DNA of 64,000 bases from CAMDPA01 sp965223035 (GCA_965223035.1 OZ244980.1:5580001-5644000), one strand, 5' to 3'. Shown: positions 7,621-16,123, counted from the first letter of the stretch. Numbers and translations: made by a program. Notes: generated from the sequence alone by a model not told the origin.

Positions 7621-7947
7621 ATGATGAGCCGAATGCCGGCGAAGGTCGCAACTGCCATGGCCATATTGGCGCTTGTCAGCGGCTCTTGTGCAGTTCGGGC
7701 TGCGGACGACAATCGCGGTTACCCTGAAGTGATACTGTGTGAGGTGAAGGGAACCACGTTTTACGGGTATTTGGATCGCGTTGAAGCCAGCGGTCGCGCG
7801 TATTATGTGACGCCTAGCGGCAAAAGGGGTGCCACGATAGTGGATGGCATAGTGAAAGGTGGCGAAGGGAAAGTACCGACCAACTGCTCAGACAAGCCGT
7901 TGAAAGAGCTTATTGAAAACGGTCAGGCGCGGTTTATGTCAAGATAA
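7621..7947 (+). CDS. Small exported protein of unknown function
   Basis: This 108-residue product starts at ATG 7621, six bases after AAGGA; the frame also opens at TTG 7615. An N-terminal hydrophobic segment (ATAMAILALVSGSCAVRAAD) is a probable signal peptide. The mature part holds two cysteines (VILCEVKG and PTNCSDKP) that could form a disulfide, and a basic end (QARFMSR). The SGSC sequence is a poor lipobox, so a lipoprotein is unlikely. I recognise no family. It is divergent from the 19-residue-repeat protein around two Crp/Fnr-type boxes, so the two may be co-regulated exported proteins. Confidence 0.7.
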   Translation: MMSRMPAKVATAMAILALVSGSCAVRAADDNRGYPEVILCEVKGTTFYGYLDRVEASGRAYYVTPSGKRGATIVDGIVKGGEGKVPTNCSDKPLKELIENGQARFMSR

Positions 7948-8028
7948 CCTGGCGGTCCATGGCTTGCAGACTACGCCCCGCCTGGCGGTTCCGCCAAAGG
8001 CGGACATGATCGAGGGCAAGCACCGACG

Positions 8029-9723
8029 TCATTCGGTGACGAACGTAGATAGCTTGCGGGCTAACTTCGGCGATCGCAGCTTCTGCAAGGCCTTGGCTTC
8101 AATCTGGCGGATCCGTTCCCTGGTTACGCCGAACCGTTCTCCCACATCCTGCAGCGTATGGTCATTGGCGTCTTCAATGCCAAACCGTAACCGCAAGATC
8201 GCCTGCTCTCGCGGGGTCAGCTCGGCCAGCGCCTCCGCCAGCGCGCGACGCAATTCGCTGGCTTCGGCGACGTCATGTGGATCGCGCACATCGCCTCCTG
8301 CGATCAAATCGCCCAAGGTAGCATCGCCGTCCTCACCGGCCGGCGCATCGAGCGACGCCGGCTCGGCGACGATCGACTGTACGCGCTGGACTTGGTGGGG
8401 CGCCAGGTGCGATCGCTCCGCCAGCTCCGCGTCGGTGGGATCGCGACCCAGCTCCTGATGGAGCCTGCGCTTTTCACGCGCCACGCGGCGAACGGTTTCG
8501 GTCATATGGACAGGAACGCGGATCGTGCGTCCCTGATCGGCGATGGCCCGTGTGATCGACTGCCTGATCCACCAGCTCGCATAGGTGGACAGCCTGAAGC
8601 CGCGTCGGTGGTCGAATTTGTCGACGGCACGCATTAGCCCCAGATTGCCTTCCTGGACGAGGTCAAGGAGGTGCAGCGTGGTTTGGGCCTGAAATTTTCT
8701 CGCGATCATGATCACGAGACGAAGCTGGGAGCGCACGAGCGCCTCTTTGGCCCGCTCGATGTCGCGACGATGGCGCGCGATATCTGCCATGACGGCGTGC
8801 AATTGCCGGGCGGTCAGACCGACCCGCTGCTCGACAGCGCCCACGGCTTCCTTTCCAAGCATGGTGCGGTCGACGGCCGGTTGCCCTGCCGAACGATGCA
8901 GATCCGCGCCACACGTCGCGTCAGCGGCGTTCTCGCTTCGCCGCTCGACACCGCGCTCAACCCTCAACAACGCCTGGTATTCGCACTTCAGGGCTGTTTC
9001 AAGATCCAAGATGCGATCGGCGCGCAGGCCCAGTTGACGGATCTCGATCACGATCTGGCGGACGCGCTTTTCCATATCTATCGCGTTGGAAGCGTCAAGC
9101 GCGTCGCCGGGCACGGCGGCCAGGGACCGACCGCGTTGGTGGTACACCAATTGCTCTGAAAGCGAACCCATCCGCTCCAGACGATCGACGATATCCGCCA
9201 GCAGTTCGCATTCTCGGTCCGCTAGCGTCGGCCGGTCGTGCACTGCCGCGCCAGCACCGTCCTCCACCGGTGTCGACAACCCAACGAGGTCGCGAACTCG
9301 GCGTGTTCCTTGACGCAATTGGTGCGCCCAACTTGTGATGATGCGTGCGCCCAAAGGCGTGGACAACAGTGCGACCATGATCGCCTCCTGCCCGGCTTCG
9401 ATGCGCTTGGCCAGCCCGACCTCGTCCGCGCTCGACAGCGGCTCGGCGCCGGCCATGTCGCGCGCGTAGCTCGCCATAAGATCGCGCGCATCGACGGGGA
9501 CACAACGCTCTCGATCAGCTGCCGGCCTGTCGTCGGTCTTTGATGTCATGCGCGCGGCGCCGGTCTCAACGGGTTCTCGCAGGTGGTGAGCTGCCGGCCG
9601 TAAAAGTTCGCTGTGATCGGTTGCGGGGTGGCGCGCAAGGTCGACGGGGCCGCTCCCGGCGTCCGGTTGCGGCGCGGGCCCGGCCCGTACGGGGCGACGG
9701 AGCTCTTTGTGCTGCTTTGACAT
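8029..9723 (-). CDS. RNA polymerase sigma-70 factor (RpoD/group 2 type paralogue)
   Basis: This 564-residue sigma factor has region 1.2 (DARDLMASYARDMAGAEPLS), region 2 (DLVQEGNLGLMRAVDKFDH, STYASWWIRQSITRAIADQ), region 3 (RRVAREKRRLHQELGRDPTD) and region 4 (LTPREQAILRLRFG, GVTRERIRQIEAKALQKLRS). The -10 reading helix is almost that of housekeeping RpoD, so it should read RpoD-like promoters. The N-terminal ~75 residues are Pro/Arg/Ala-rich and lack a recognisable region 1.1. ATG 9549 (residue 59) is an alternative start. The position inside the stress island and the absence of rpoD neighbours (dnaG) suggest an alternative factor rather than the primary sigma. Confidence 0.85.
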   Translation of the reverse strand: MSKQHKELRRPVRAGPAPQPDAGSGPVDLARHPATDHSELLRPAAHHLREPVETGAARMTSKTDDRPAADRERCVPVDARDLMASYARDMAGAEPLSSADEVGLAKRIEAGQEAIMVALLSTPLGARIITSWAHQLRQGTRRVRDLVGLSTPVEDGAGAAVHDRPTLADRECELLADIVDRLERMGSLSEQLVYHQRGRSLAAVPGDALDASNAIDMEKRVRQIVIEIRQLGLRADRILDLETALKCEYQALLRVERGVERRSENAADATCGADLHRSAGQPAVDRTMLGKEAVGAVEQRVGLTARQLHAVMADIARHRRDIERAKEALVRSQLRLVIMIARKFQAQTTLHLLDLVQEGNLGLMRAVDKFDHRRGFRLSTYASWWIRQSITRAIADQGRTIRVPVHMTETVRRVAREKRRLHQELGRDPTDAELAERSHLAPHQVQRVQSIVAEPASLDAPAGEDGDATLGDLIAGGDVRDPHDVAEASELRRALAEALAELTPREQAILRLRFGIEDANDHTLQDVGERFGVTRERIRQIEAKALQKLRSPKLARKLSTFVTE

Positions 9724-9903
9724 CTGCTGTTACTGATCCGTTTCCGCTGGATGCCGCTTACCCTACAAGCCGTTGCGCGGTCATCGGCACAGACCGTCGG
9801 GCATTGTTGAGCCGAAGCCGGTCAGCTGGACAGCATCGTGGCCAAGCACCGGTTGGCCGTCACACACATTGGCCAGCCACATGATTTTGCGCGCCCGAGC
9901 CGG

Positions 9904-10042
9904 CTAGATCATCGCGCCATAAATCGGAACCGCAAAGCCGGTTCCGATTTATGGCGCAAAGATGATCGCTCTTAAAGTGGTGAGCAACTTTCTGCCTTTA
10001 ATCGGGATCGTTCCGATTCCGATTAAAGGCAGGTTGCTCTAG
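9904..10042 (+). repeat. Family A element, long form (copy A3)
   Basis: CTAGATCATCGCGCCATAAA to GGCAGGTTGCTCTAG, with hairpin 1, the CTCTTAAAGTGGTGAGC linker and hairpin 2 complete. The inner loop of hairpin 1 is short. The stretches 9724-9903 and 10043-10372 show no gene I can support. Confidence 0.92.
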
Positions 10043-10372
10043 GTCCGCGCGCTCAGGTCATCGCGCTTTGCATACTGCGCAACACGCCGCTTCAGGTCGG
10101 GGTCGCATCGGTTCCGAATAGCCGCAGGTCGACGTGGTGCCTCAAGGGTAGAAGCAATCAAATCTTACCGAGCTAAATTGGGGCGCCAGTCACAAATTTC
10201 AATCCCAGCGCTGCGTGCGTGCGCGCTTGAACGGCAGCTCACGTGGCTTGCACCACTGTCATCGATCGGCCAGCCAACCAACGCCCAGCGGCACCGTTGA
10301 ACGGCGGTTTGATGCTGTCGAGCTTGTCGAGGTGGGCGCGTTAGTGGATCGGACCGAACCCGCCGGCCGACC

Positions 10373-10474
10373 CTAGATCATCTTTGCGCCTTAAATCGGA
10401 ACCGCAACGCCGGTTCCGATTGCGCCGGTTCCGATTTAAGGCGCAAAGATGATCGCTCTTAAAGTGGTGAGCAA
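10373..10474 (+). repeat. Family A element, hairpin 2 missing (copy A4)
   Basis: CTAGATCATCTTTGCGCCTT through hairpin 1 and the linker CTCTTAAAGTGGTGAGCAAC, then the element stops abruptly where the ppsA remnant begins. This looks like a deletion end point. Confidence 0.85.
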
Positions 10475-11155
10475 CCGATCCGGTCGGGGCGCTCGAGCCA
10501 ATGCGTGTTCCAACTGGAGACTGGCGCGCGTCGTCGCAATCACGGTGTCGGGGGTGAGGCAAATCGAGCAGATGCCGGCGCAAACCAGAAGCGCCGCCAT
10601 TTCCGGATAATCCGATGGCGCCTTCCCAAAAATGCCGCAATGCCGACCATCTCGTCGCCCGCCTTCGATCGCCATCCGGACCATCTCCAGCCCGCCGGCA
10701 TCGCGCTCATCATAGTCGAAGGCAACGATCCCTGAACCACGATCGGCGCAGAGCACCAGCTGCGTCAGATCGTTCGAGCCGATCGCAAACCGTTCGAACA
10801 TCTCTGAAACGCCATCGATCGACAGAACGTTATTTGCGATCTCCCACATCACGCAAATTTGGAGACCGTCCTGACCGCGCTCAAGCCCGTGTTCAGCCAT
10901 GCGCTCGACGCGATGCGCCTCGTCCACCCGTCGACAAAGTGGGACCATCAGTTTGACATTGGTCACAGAGATGGCACTGCGCACGCGACGCATGGCCTGA
11001 CGCTCGAGCGCGAAGCCTTCCCGGACCTTGGATGCGCGAAGGCATTCAGCGGTGATGGCAAACCCCCGGCACCCGTACGCCGAGCGGCGTCAGCCTTCGA
11101 ACCATCTGCCCAGCGCGGCGTTCTTGCCGCCAACCAACGGCACATCCTCGATACA
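10475..11155 (-). pseudogene. ppsA: ppsA (phosphoenolpyruvate synthase) remnant, internally deleted and frameshifted
   Basis: From 10993 downward the frame reads TNVKLMVPLCRR, FAIGSNDLTQLVL, DRGSGIVAFDYDERDAGG, GIFGKAPSDYPEMAALLV and SICLTPDTVIATT. This is the C-terminal PEP-binding TIM barrel of PEP synthase. Directly upstream on the same strand are N-terminal motifs, EDVPLVGGKNAALG and LTPLGVRVPG then FAITAECLRASK, spread over different frames. About 550 residues between the two ends (the ATP-grasp and phosphohistidine domains) are gone. PEP synthase is normally about 790 residues. The 3' end is truncated by family A copy A4. It cannot make a functional enzyme. Confidence 0.85.
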
Positions 11156-11269
11156 GATGAGGTGAAAGCCGAAATAAAAAACGGCGTGCTAAAGGTCACG
11201 CTAGCTAAGCCCGCGGAGATCCAAGAAAACTCAAAGACGAAGTCGATTGAGGTGAAGAGGGCCGACTGA
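11144..11269 (+). pseudogene. hsp20 (small heat-shock protein) C-terminal remnant
   Basis: In plus frame from 11144 the sequence reads DTDEVKAEIKNGVLKVTLAK then PAEIQENSKTKSIEVKRAD and stop. This is the last part of an alpha-crystallin domain (D-x-V-x-A-x-x-x-N-G-V-L-x-V-T-L-x-K) plus the usual -x-I-x-V-K tail. Nothing upstream in the frame resembles the rest of Hsp20. The remnant abuts the N-terminal end of the oppositely oriented ppsA remnant, so both were cut by one rearrangement near 11150. Confidence 0.78.
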
Positions 11270-11483
11270 GGGCGTCGCGGTCGCAATATAATGACGTGGC
11301 CCGCCGACCGCGCAGCATCTGGCGACGGGCGCGTTGTTGTTTCGCCGCGTTGTCAGGTTTCACGGCAGGCCGATCATCGGCGCCGGGGCGTTAGGTAGAG
11401 GTCGCTCGGGTCGCCGCGCGTGAGATTGCCGGGGCCGGCGTAACGTGTCAGGGTGGAAACTACGCAATAAAAAGGGTGTTGCT

Positions 11484-11891
11484 ATGTATCATCGCCTGCT
11501 GGTTCCCATCCTCCCCGATCACGACAAGGCCGGCGCCGCGCTCAAGATCGCGGAGGCAATTGCGGAGCCCGATGCCAAAATCACGCTGCTGCATGTGACG
11601 GAGGCGATACCGGCTTATGTCAGTGCGGAGATCCCGCAAGACGTGCTCGAGTCGGGCATGGATAGCCTACGATCGGAATTGGCCGAGATCGCACGTGCCG
11701 GCAAGCCAGGTACGGACTACGTCATCTTAAAGGGTGCAGCCAGCCGTAGCATCCTCGACTATGCCAAAGATCACGATATCGACTGCATCGTCATCTACTC
11801 GCATAAGCCGGGGCTGGAGCAATTCTTCCTGGGCTCGACGGCATCAAATATCGTCGGCCACGCGCACTGCTCGGTGCACGTTATTCGGTGA
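11484..11891 (+). CDS. Universal stress protein (UspA family)
   Basis: This 135-residue single-domain protein begins MYHRLLVPILPDHDKAGAAL at ATG 11484. A frame extension to 11445 is unlikely, since the AAAAAGGG run sits just upstream of 11484. The C-terminal half carries VIYSHKPGLEQFFLGSTASN then IVGHAHCSVHVIR, the UspA phosphate-binding region with G-S-T-A in place of the more usual G-S-V-A. Family members bind ATP or act as stress survival proteins in the cytoplasm. It is flanked by ppsA/hsp20 remnants on one side and a groEL remnant on the other, and is the only intact gene of that small group. Confidence 0.88.
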   Translation: MYHRLLVPILPDHDKAGAALKIAEAIAEPDAKITLLHVTEAIPAYVSAEIPQDVLESGMDSLRSELAEIARAGKPGTDYVILKGAASRSILDYAKDHDIDCIVIYSHKPGLEQFFLGSTASNIVGHAHCSVHVIR

Positions 11892-11969
11892 TCATGCCGG
11901 TTGTACTGCCCGGTCCGTGCGCCTTAATTTCGACAGCTGTTACCTTCGCCGCATACGGCGCCGGAAACA

Positions 11970-12412
11970 GGCAGCAGGTGGCATCGGACCATTGGCGATC
12001 GCCGAATCCAGGTGCCTTCGCCGCGGCGACCATCGGCCCCCGCCCAATTTGTTGACGACGAGGGTGGCAAGCGAACCGCCTTCGACGTCTGCGGCAATCA
12101 CCAGCAGCGGACGTCGCGATTGCACGATCTTTTCCAAAAGCGACAACAGCGGTTGCAGGCTCGACAGCTGCTTCTCTTAGATCAGAATTTGCGGCCCGCT
12201 CATCGCAACGGCCATTGCTGGCGCATCGGTGATGAAATAGGGCGAGATGAAGCAGCGATCGCATTGCATAGCCTCCACCACATCGAGGGTGGTCTCGGCG
12301 GTCTTGGCCTCCTCAACGGTGATGAGGCCCTTGGCTCCCACCGGGTCCATGGCCTCGGTGACCGGATCGTCAATCTCCGGGTTGTTGTGGGTCGAGATCG
12401 TGGCGACCTTGC
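11970..12412 (-). pseudogene. groEL: groEL (60-kDa chaperonin) apical-domain remnant
   Basis: Reading down from 12412 on the minus strand gives VATISTHNNPEIDDPVTEAM, KGLITVEEAKTAETTLDVVE and FISPYFIT, then an in-frame TAA after PQILI. The same frame continues EKQLSSLQPLLSLLEKIVQS and PLLVIAADVEGGSLATLVVN. A frameshift after NKLGGG leads to VAAAKAPGFGDR, where homology stops. These are the GroEL intermediate and apical segments, roughly residues 145-285 of about 545. Both ends are missing; the upstream end runs into family A copy A5. Confidence 0.85.
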
Positions 12413-12575
12413 AAACCTGCTATTCATCGGGATCGGAACGATCCCGATGAATAGCAGAAAGTTGCTCGACACTTTAAAAGCGATCATCTTTGCGCCTTAA
12501 ATTGGAACCGGCACTGCGGTTCCAAGCGGTTCCAAGCGGCTCCAAGCCGTTCCAAATCAAGGCACGATGATCTAG
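12411..12575 (-). repeat. Family A element, diverged long form (copy A5)
   Basis: Opposite orientation: GGGATCGGAACGATCCC hairpin, ACTTTAAAAGCGATCATC linker, CTTTGCGCCTTAAATTGG, and an end at GGCACGATGATCTAG. The inner part has expanded into a small GGTTCCAAGC tandem run. The hairpin-2 CTAG end is lost at the groEL remnant. Confidence 0.8.
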
Positions 12576-12756
12576 CTGAGCAACGGTTAGCGTGATCAGA
12601 TGAGCTTGAGACGGTAGATGACCGTTGGGCGCCACCTGACGACCATGAAATACTGGCAAGTTGGCTCCGGCCAAAGTCCTTCCGCTCCGGCCAAAGTCCT
12701 TCCGCTCCGGCAGAGCGCCCACCCCGCCCCGCCCTCGGCTGGGGAGAGATCGTAGC

Positions 12757-13224
12757 TTGTCCATCCAATGGTTTCTGATCGTGCTCGGTATCGTGTTCAT
12801 AGCTCTGGGACTGCTGTTTCCGCCGTTGGGCAAGCTCGGGTTGGAGCGATTACCCGGAGATATTGTGATCGAGCAGGGCAGTTTTCGCCTTTACGTGCCG
12901 TTGACGTCGTCGCTTCTCGTCAGCGCAGCGCTTCCGCTGGTCCTTTGGCTGATCAATCGACGGCTGACATTATGGCCATCGCTTCGAGCAACGACGCGTA
13001 AGCTGCCGTCAGTCCAGTCCCAATTGTCGAGCGCCGTCGGGCGCCAACGAATGTACCAGCCCATAAAGCTCTGCGGTGAGCATCTTTCCATTATGAGTAT
13101 TTTTAAGCTGATCAAAAGTGACCAGCGGCCCGACATGCACTTTCACCGTAGAGCCTCGAAACCGCCTGATGAATTCCGAAACGATCAGAGACAGGCGCAA
13201 TGTCAGACTGATCTGGCTAAATAA
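12757..13224 (+). CDS. DUF2905-type small membrane protein with an antisense-derived C-terminal extension
   Basis: The TTG start at 12757 follows GGGGAGAG. The first ~70 residues (FLIVLGIVFIALGLLFPPLG, LERLPGDIVIEQGSFRLYVP, two membrane helices, LVLWLINRR) match DUF2905 proteins, which normally end at this point. Here the frame continues to 13224, giving 155 residues. The last 72 codons run antisense to the 3' end of the acyltransferase gene and have no family features. The normal stop has probably been lost. The 20-bp duplication GGCCAAAGTCCTTCCGCTCC lies just upstream at about 12669-12708. Function of the family is unknown. Confidence 0.72.
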   Translation: MSIQWFLIVLGIVFIALGLLFPPLGKLGLERLPGDIVIEQGSFRLYVPLTSSLLVSAALPLVLWLINRRLTLWPSLRATTRKLPSVQSQLSSAVGRQRMYQPIKLCGEHLSIMSIFKLIKSDQRPDMHFHRRASKPPDEFRNDQRQAQCQTDLAK

Positions 13225-13959
13225 ATGAAAAAGAGGACTGTTCTGACCCTCGAAATAGACCGGCAATACAGCGGACCTGCTGCTTTGAATGAGGCGCGCC
13301 GTGAAGTTCTTCCACGGCAGATCGTGAGCTTCACCAAACGGCATTTTTGCCGTCGCGACGCCACCGGCGGGAAACACGACGATGGTGTGTCCTTTTGTCA
13401 GGAACTCGCGAGCTTCGCGCCTGGATTGTAAATTGGTCTCGGTAGCCTGGCGGGTTTCGTCGAAATCGATGGGCAGTGCGAATGGTCGAATTTCCGGAAT
13501 TTTCAACAGATTCTTATCGATAAAAACGCGATAGGGTCGCCCAAGAGTTTCGGCCATCGCCAGTAGGGCAATACCATCGCCGATGCCGAACGGGTGGTTG
13601 GCAACGATGATCAAGGGACCGCCAGAGCTCAGCGACGGCGGCCAGCGGCAGCCCATGATCTCCAGTTTGACGTCGATCAGCGAGAGCAGCTCACGCATCA
13701 TGCGGTCCGGTGCGTCAGCGGCCGTTTCGCGCCAGATCCGATAGATGGGAAGTAGCCGTGGGCGTCCCGACAAATGTTCAATGGCATGAATGAGATTGCG
13801 CTTTAGCGGTGGATCGTCCTGCGAAGCGTAGCTCAGTTCTTGAAACTCCAAGGCACATGCTCCGCGGTCCGTATGTTCAGCCAACGGTTGGAACAGCTCC
13901 CATTGAAGTCTGCCCAATCCAATCGCCCATTTTTGCAGCGTGCATCCGGCGTCCGTCAC
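13009..13959 (-). CDS. PlsC-type lysophospholipid acyltransferase family protein
   Basis: This 316-residue protein has the acyltransferase HX4D motif as VANHPFGIGDGIALLAMAE and later blocks VFPAGGVATAKMPFGEAH and AVLPVYFEGQNSPLFHLFSQ. This version resembles the haemolysin-like/ornithine-lipid acyltransferase branch more than classic PlsC. It would transfer an acyl chain to a lyso-lipid at the inner membrane. The GTG start at 13959 has no obvious ribosome site. The 3' end overlaps the extended DUF2905 frame by 216 bases on the opposite strand. It sits next to a patatin-like lipase, so a lipid-turnover pair is plausible. Confidence 0.82.
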   Translation of the reverse strand: MTDAGCTLQKWAIGLGRLQWELFQPLAEHTDRGACALEFQELSYASQDDPPLKRNLIHAIEHLSGRPRLLPIYRIWRETAADAPDRMMRELLSLIDVKLEIMGCRWPPSLSSGGPLIIVANHPFGIGDGIALLAMAETLGRPYRVFIDKNLLKIPEIRPFALPIDFDETRQATETNLQSRREAREFLTKGHTIVVFPAGGVATAKMPFGEAHDLPWKNFTARLIQSSRSAVLPVYFEGQNSPLFHLFSQISLTLRLSLIVSEFIRRFRGSTVKVHVGPLVTFDQLKNTHNGKMLTAELYGLVHSLAPDGARQLGLD

Positions 13960-14003
13960 GTCGATCTGTCAAAATTCGCAGTGACGATGATCGTGCACAC
14001 ATG

Positions 14004-14142
14004 CTAGAGCATCCTGCATTTGATCGGACGCGGGAGGCTTGCGACCATACGCAGGACGTTGCTCTAAACTTCAGGAGCGATCATCTTTGTGCGTTATATT
14101 GGCACTGTCTTAGCGGCGCCAACCAAAGGCACGATGATCTGG
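14004..14142 (-). repeat. Family A element, strongly decayed (copy A6)
   Basis: CTAGAGCATCCTGCATTTGA at one end and GGCACGATGATCTGG at the other, with TTCAGGAGCGATCATC in the linker position. The hairpins are broken by many substitutions. It lies between the acyltransferase and the patatin gene. Confidence 0.65.
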
Positions 14143-14202
14143 TCGATCGAGGATGGTCAACACGGAAATACATTTGGGCTTTGCATCCTTGGGCGCGTTG
14201 AT

Positions 14203-15138
14203 ATGAGCGGTGATCGCAAGGTGGGTGTCGTGCTCGGCGCAGGCGTCGCTCGTGGCTGGGCCCACATCGGCGTGCTCGAAGCGCTGGCGGTCCGTGGGAT
14301 CAAACCTGACATCGTGTGCGGTTGCTCCATTGGCGCGCTGGTCGGCGCTTCTTATGTCACCGGTCACCTGAAGACCTTGAGCAGGCTCGCCACCTCGTTA
14401 ACCTGGCGCCGGGTGTTGAGCTACATGGACCTCAGCTTTGCTGGCGCAGGGTTGATCGAGGGACGTGGCATCGTCAAGTTTTTTGAGGAGAACGTCGAGG
14501 ATACAGCGATCGAGAACACGGTTCCGACCTATGGCGCGGTGGCCGCCGAGCTTCACACGGGCCGAGAGACGTGGCTCACATCGGGCTCGATTATCGACGC
14601 GGTTCGAGCCTCAATTGCCATTCCCGGTCTGCTGACGCCGATTCGCGTGAAGGGCAAGTGGCTGGTCGACGGCGCACTCGTCAATCCGCTTCCCGTCTCG
14701 CTTTGCCGCGCGCTTGGCGCGGACGTCATTATCGGCGTCAGTCTCAATGGCGATCTCACCAGCCGGCTGCAAAGCCTGCAGCCGGAAGGCTCGGCGGAAA
14801 ACCACGGACAAGACGCCAACACGTCACAATGGTTGCGATGGTTGTCGCTTGGTCTGCCACGCGAGGTACCGATTGCGCGCAACGCCCCAGAAGGCGGTGC
14901 GCTGCGGACCGAACCCGATCGACCCAGCTATATCGACGTGATTGGAGAATCTTTTTTCATCGTTCAGGATTTTATCTCCCGCGTCCGACTTGCCGCCGAT
15001 CCGGTTGATATCCTTATTGTGCCCAGCGTCGGGAACATCGGCGTCATGGAGTTTCACCGTGCCGCCGAGGCGATCGACGCAGGCCAAGCGGCGGTCGAGG
15101 AAAGGGAGGCGTTGATCATCGCCGCTTGCACGGGTTAA
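14203..15138 (+). CDS. Patatin-like phospholipase (RssA-like)
   Basis: This 311-residue protein uses the Ser-Asp dyad fold. The oxyanion-hole loop is GAGVARGWAHIG (12-23), the nucleophile is S42 in CGCSIGALVGAS, and the catalytic aspartate is in WLVDGALVNPLPV. It would hydrolyse acyl esters of membrane lipids. ATG 14203 gives a normal N-terminus; the longer frame from 14089 reads through repeat A6. A degenerate Fnr-like box, TCGAGGATGGTCAA (14147-14160), lies 43 bases upstream. Gene order acyltransferase, patatin, CBS, UspA, FtsH suggests a membrane-stress function. The 15139-15494 gap shows no supported gene. Confidence 0.88.
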   Translation: MSGDRKVGVVLGAGVARGWAHIGVLEALAVRGIKPDIVCGCSIGALVGASYVTGHLKTLSRLATSLTWRRVLSYMDLSFAGAGLIEGRGIVKFFEENVEDTAIENTVPTYGAVAAELHTGRETWLTSGSIIDAVRASIAIPGLLTPIRVKGKWLVDGALVNPLPVSLCRALGADVIIGVSLNGDLTSRLQSLQPEGSAENHGQDANTSQWLRWLSLGLPREVPIARNAPEGGALRTEPDRPSYIDVIGESFFIVQDFISRVRLAADPVDILIVPSVGNIGVMEFHRAAEAIDAGQAAVEEREALIIAACTG

Positions 15139-15494
15139 CAAATGCGCGATCGTGATCGGCGGACAAGCGGGTGGTGCGCCGGGCCTGCAAACGGCGTCGG
15201 CCGGGACCTGCACCGGTCGCGGCCCGGCGATACCGACGGGCCGATGGCACAGCACGACTGGCGGACGACAGTGGCCATCCCGGTGCGGGTCGCGCTGCGT
15301 TGGATATCGATCCGCTCACCGCGAGAGAGCTCGCAAGCACTCCGGTCTGGCGTTAGGTCGACGTCATCAAGAGTGACAAGTGATGATCCTTCAAGACGTC
15401 GATTTGTTGATCCCGCCGCACCGATCGGATCGAAATTGGCGCTTGCGGCGAGACGTCGGCAATCTACTGTAGGTGCGATTATTCTGTAGACGGA

Positions 15495-15647
15495 CTAGAT
15501 CATCGCGCCTTAAATCGGAACCGCAACGCCGATTCCAATTGCGCCAGTTCCGATTTAAGGCGCAAAGATGATCGCTCTTAAAGTGGTGAGCAACTTTCTG
15601 CCTTTAATCGGGATCGTTCCGATTCCGATTAAAGGCAGGCTGCTCTA
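15495..15647 (+). repeat. Family A element, long form (copy A7)
   Basis: CTAGATCATCGCGCCTTAAA to GGCAGGCTGCTCTAA, with both hairpins and the standard linker. The right CTAG has mutated to CTAA. Confidence 0.92.
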
Positions 15648-15703
15648 AAGCGCGACCCCATCGGACACCACCGTCCGCGGCAATCGACCGATCGGATGAT
15701 GTT

Positions 15704-16123
15704 TCAGTCGTGATGAGCGGATACTGCGGTTATGGTTTCTCCGGCGATCATATGGGAGGCGCTGTGAGCAACATCGCCCAAACTCAACATTCCGACCATG
15801 CGCTTGTTTTCGTCCAGAACCGGCAGGCGCCGGATCTGCTTTTGCTCCATGATCCTCACGGCGTCCTCGACCGCCTCGGTGTCGCGGCAGTATACGATCC
15901 CCTTCGACATCACGTCGCGCGCCGTCAGCTTGTCGGACGGCTTGCCCTCCGCCACGGCTCTTAACACGATGTCGCGATCTGTCACCATTCCGATCAAACG
16001 ATCATTCTCGCCAATGGGAATGGCACCGACATCAAGATCGCGCATTTTTTTGGCAATCGTCAAAACCGGCGTCGTCGCCTCGACCCACTCAGCCCCAATG
16101 TGCATGGCTTGCTTGACGTTCAT
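15704..16123 (-). CDS. Two-CBS-domain protein
   Basis: This 139-residue protein is almost entirely a tandem CBS pair (Bateman module). CBS1 includes DVGAIPIGENDRLIGMVTDR then DIVLRAVAEG; CBS2 includes QIRRLPVLDENKRMVGMLSL. Such modules bind adenine nucleotides, and stand-alone versions are common in stress islands. ATG 16123 is preceded by GGAGG at five bases, so the longer frame to 16144 is rejected. A TTGA-N6-TCAA box lies at 16292-16305. It is transcribed in the same direction as the adjacent UspA and FtsH genes. Confidence 0.9.
   Translation of the reverse strand: MNVKQAMHIGAEWVEATTPVLTIAKKMRDLDVGAIPIGENDRLIGMVTDRDIVLRAVAEGKPSDKLTARDVMSKGIVYCRDTEAVEDAVRIMEQKQIRRLPVLDENKRMVGMLSLGDVAHSASHMIAGETITAVSAHHD

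Noticed and set aside
12012..12500. Plus-strand frame of 162 codons opposite the groEL remnant
   Set aside because: It is the complement of recognisable groEL sequence and ends inside a family A repeat.
14147..14160. TCGAGGATGGTCAA as a FixK/FNR box for the patatin gene
   Set aside because: One half-site has a mismatch (TCGA for TTGA), so I mention it only as a weak possibility.
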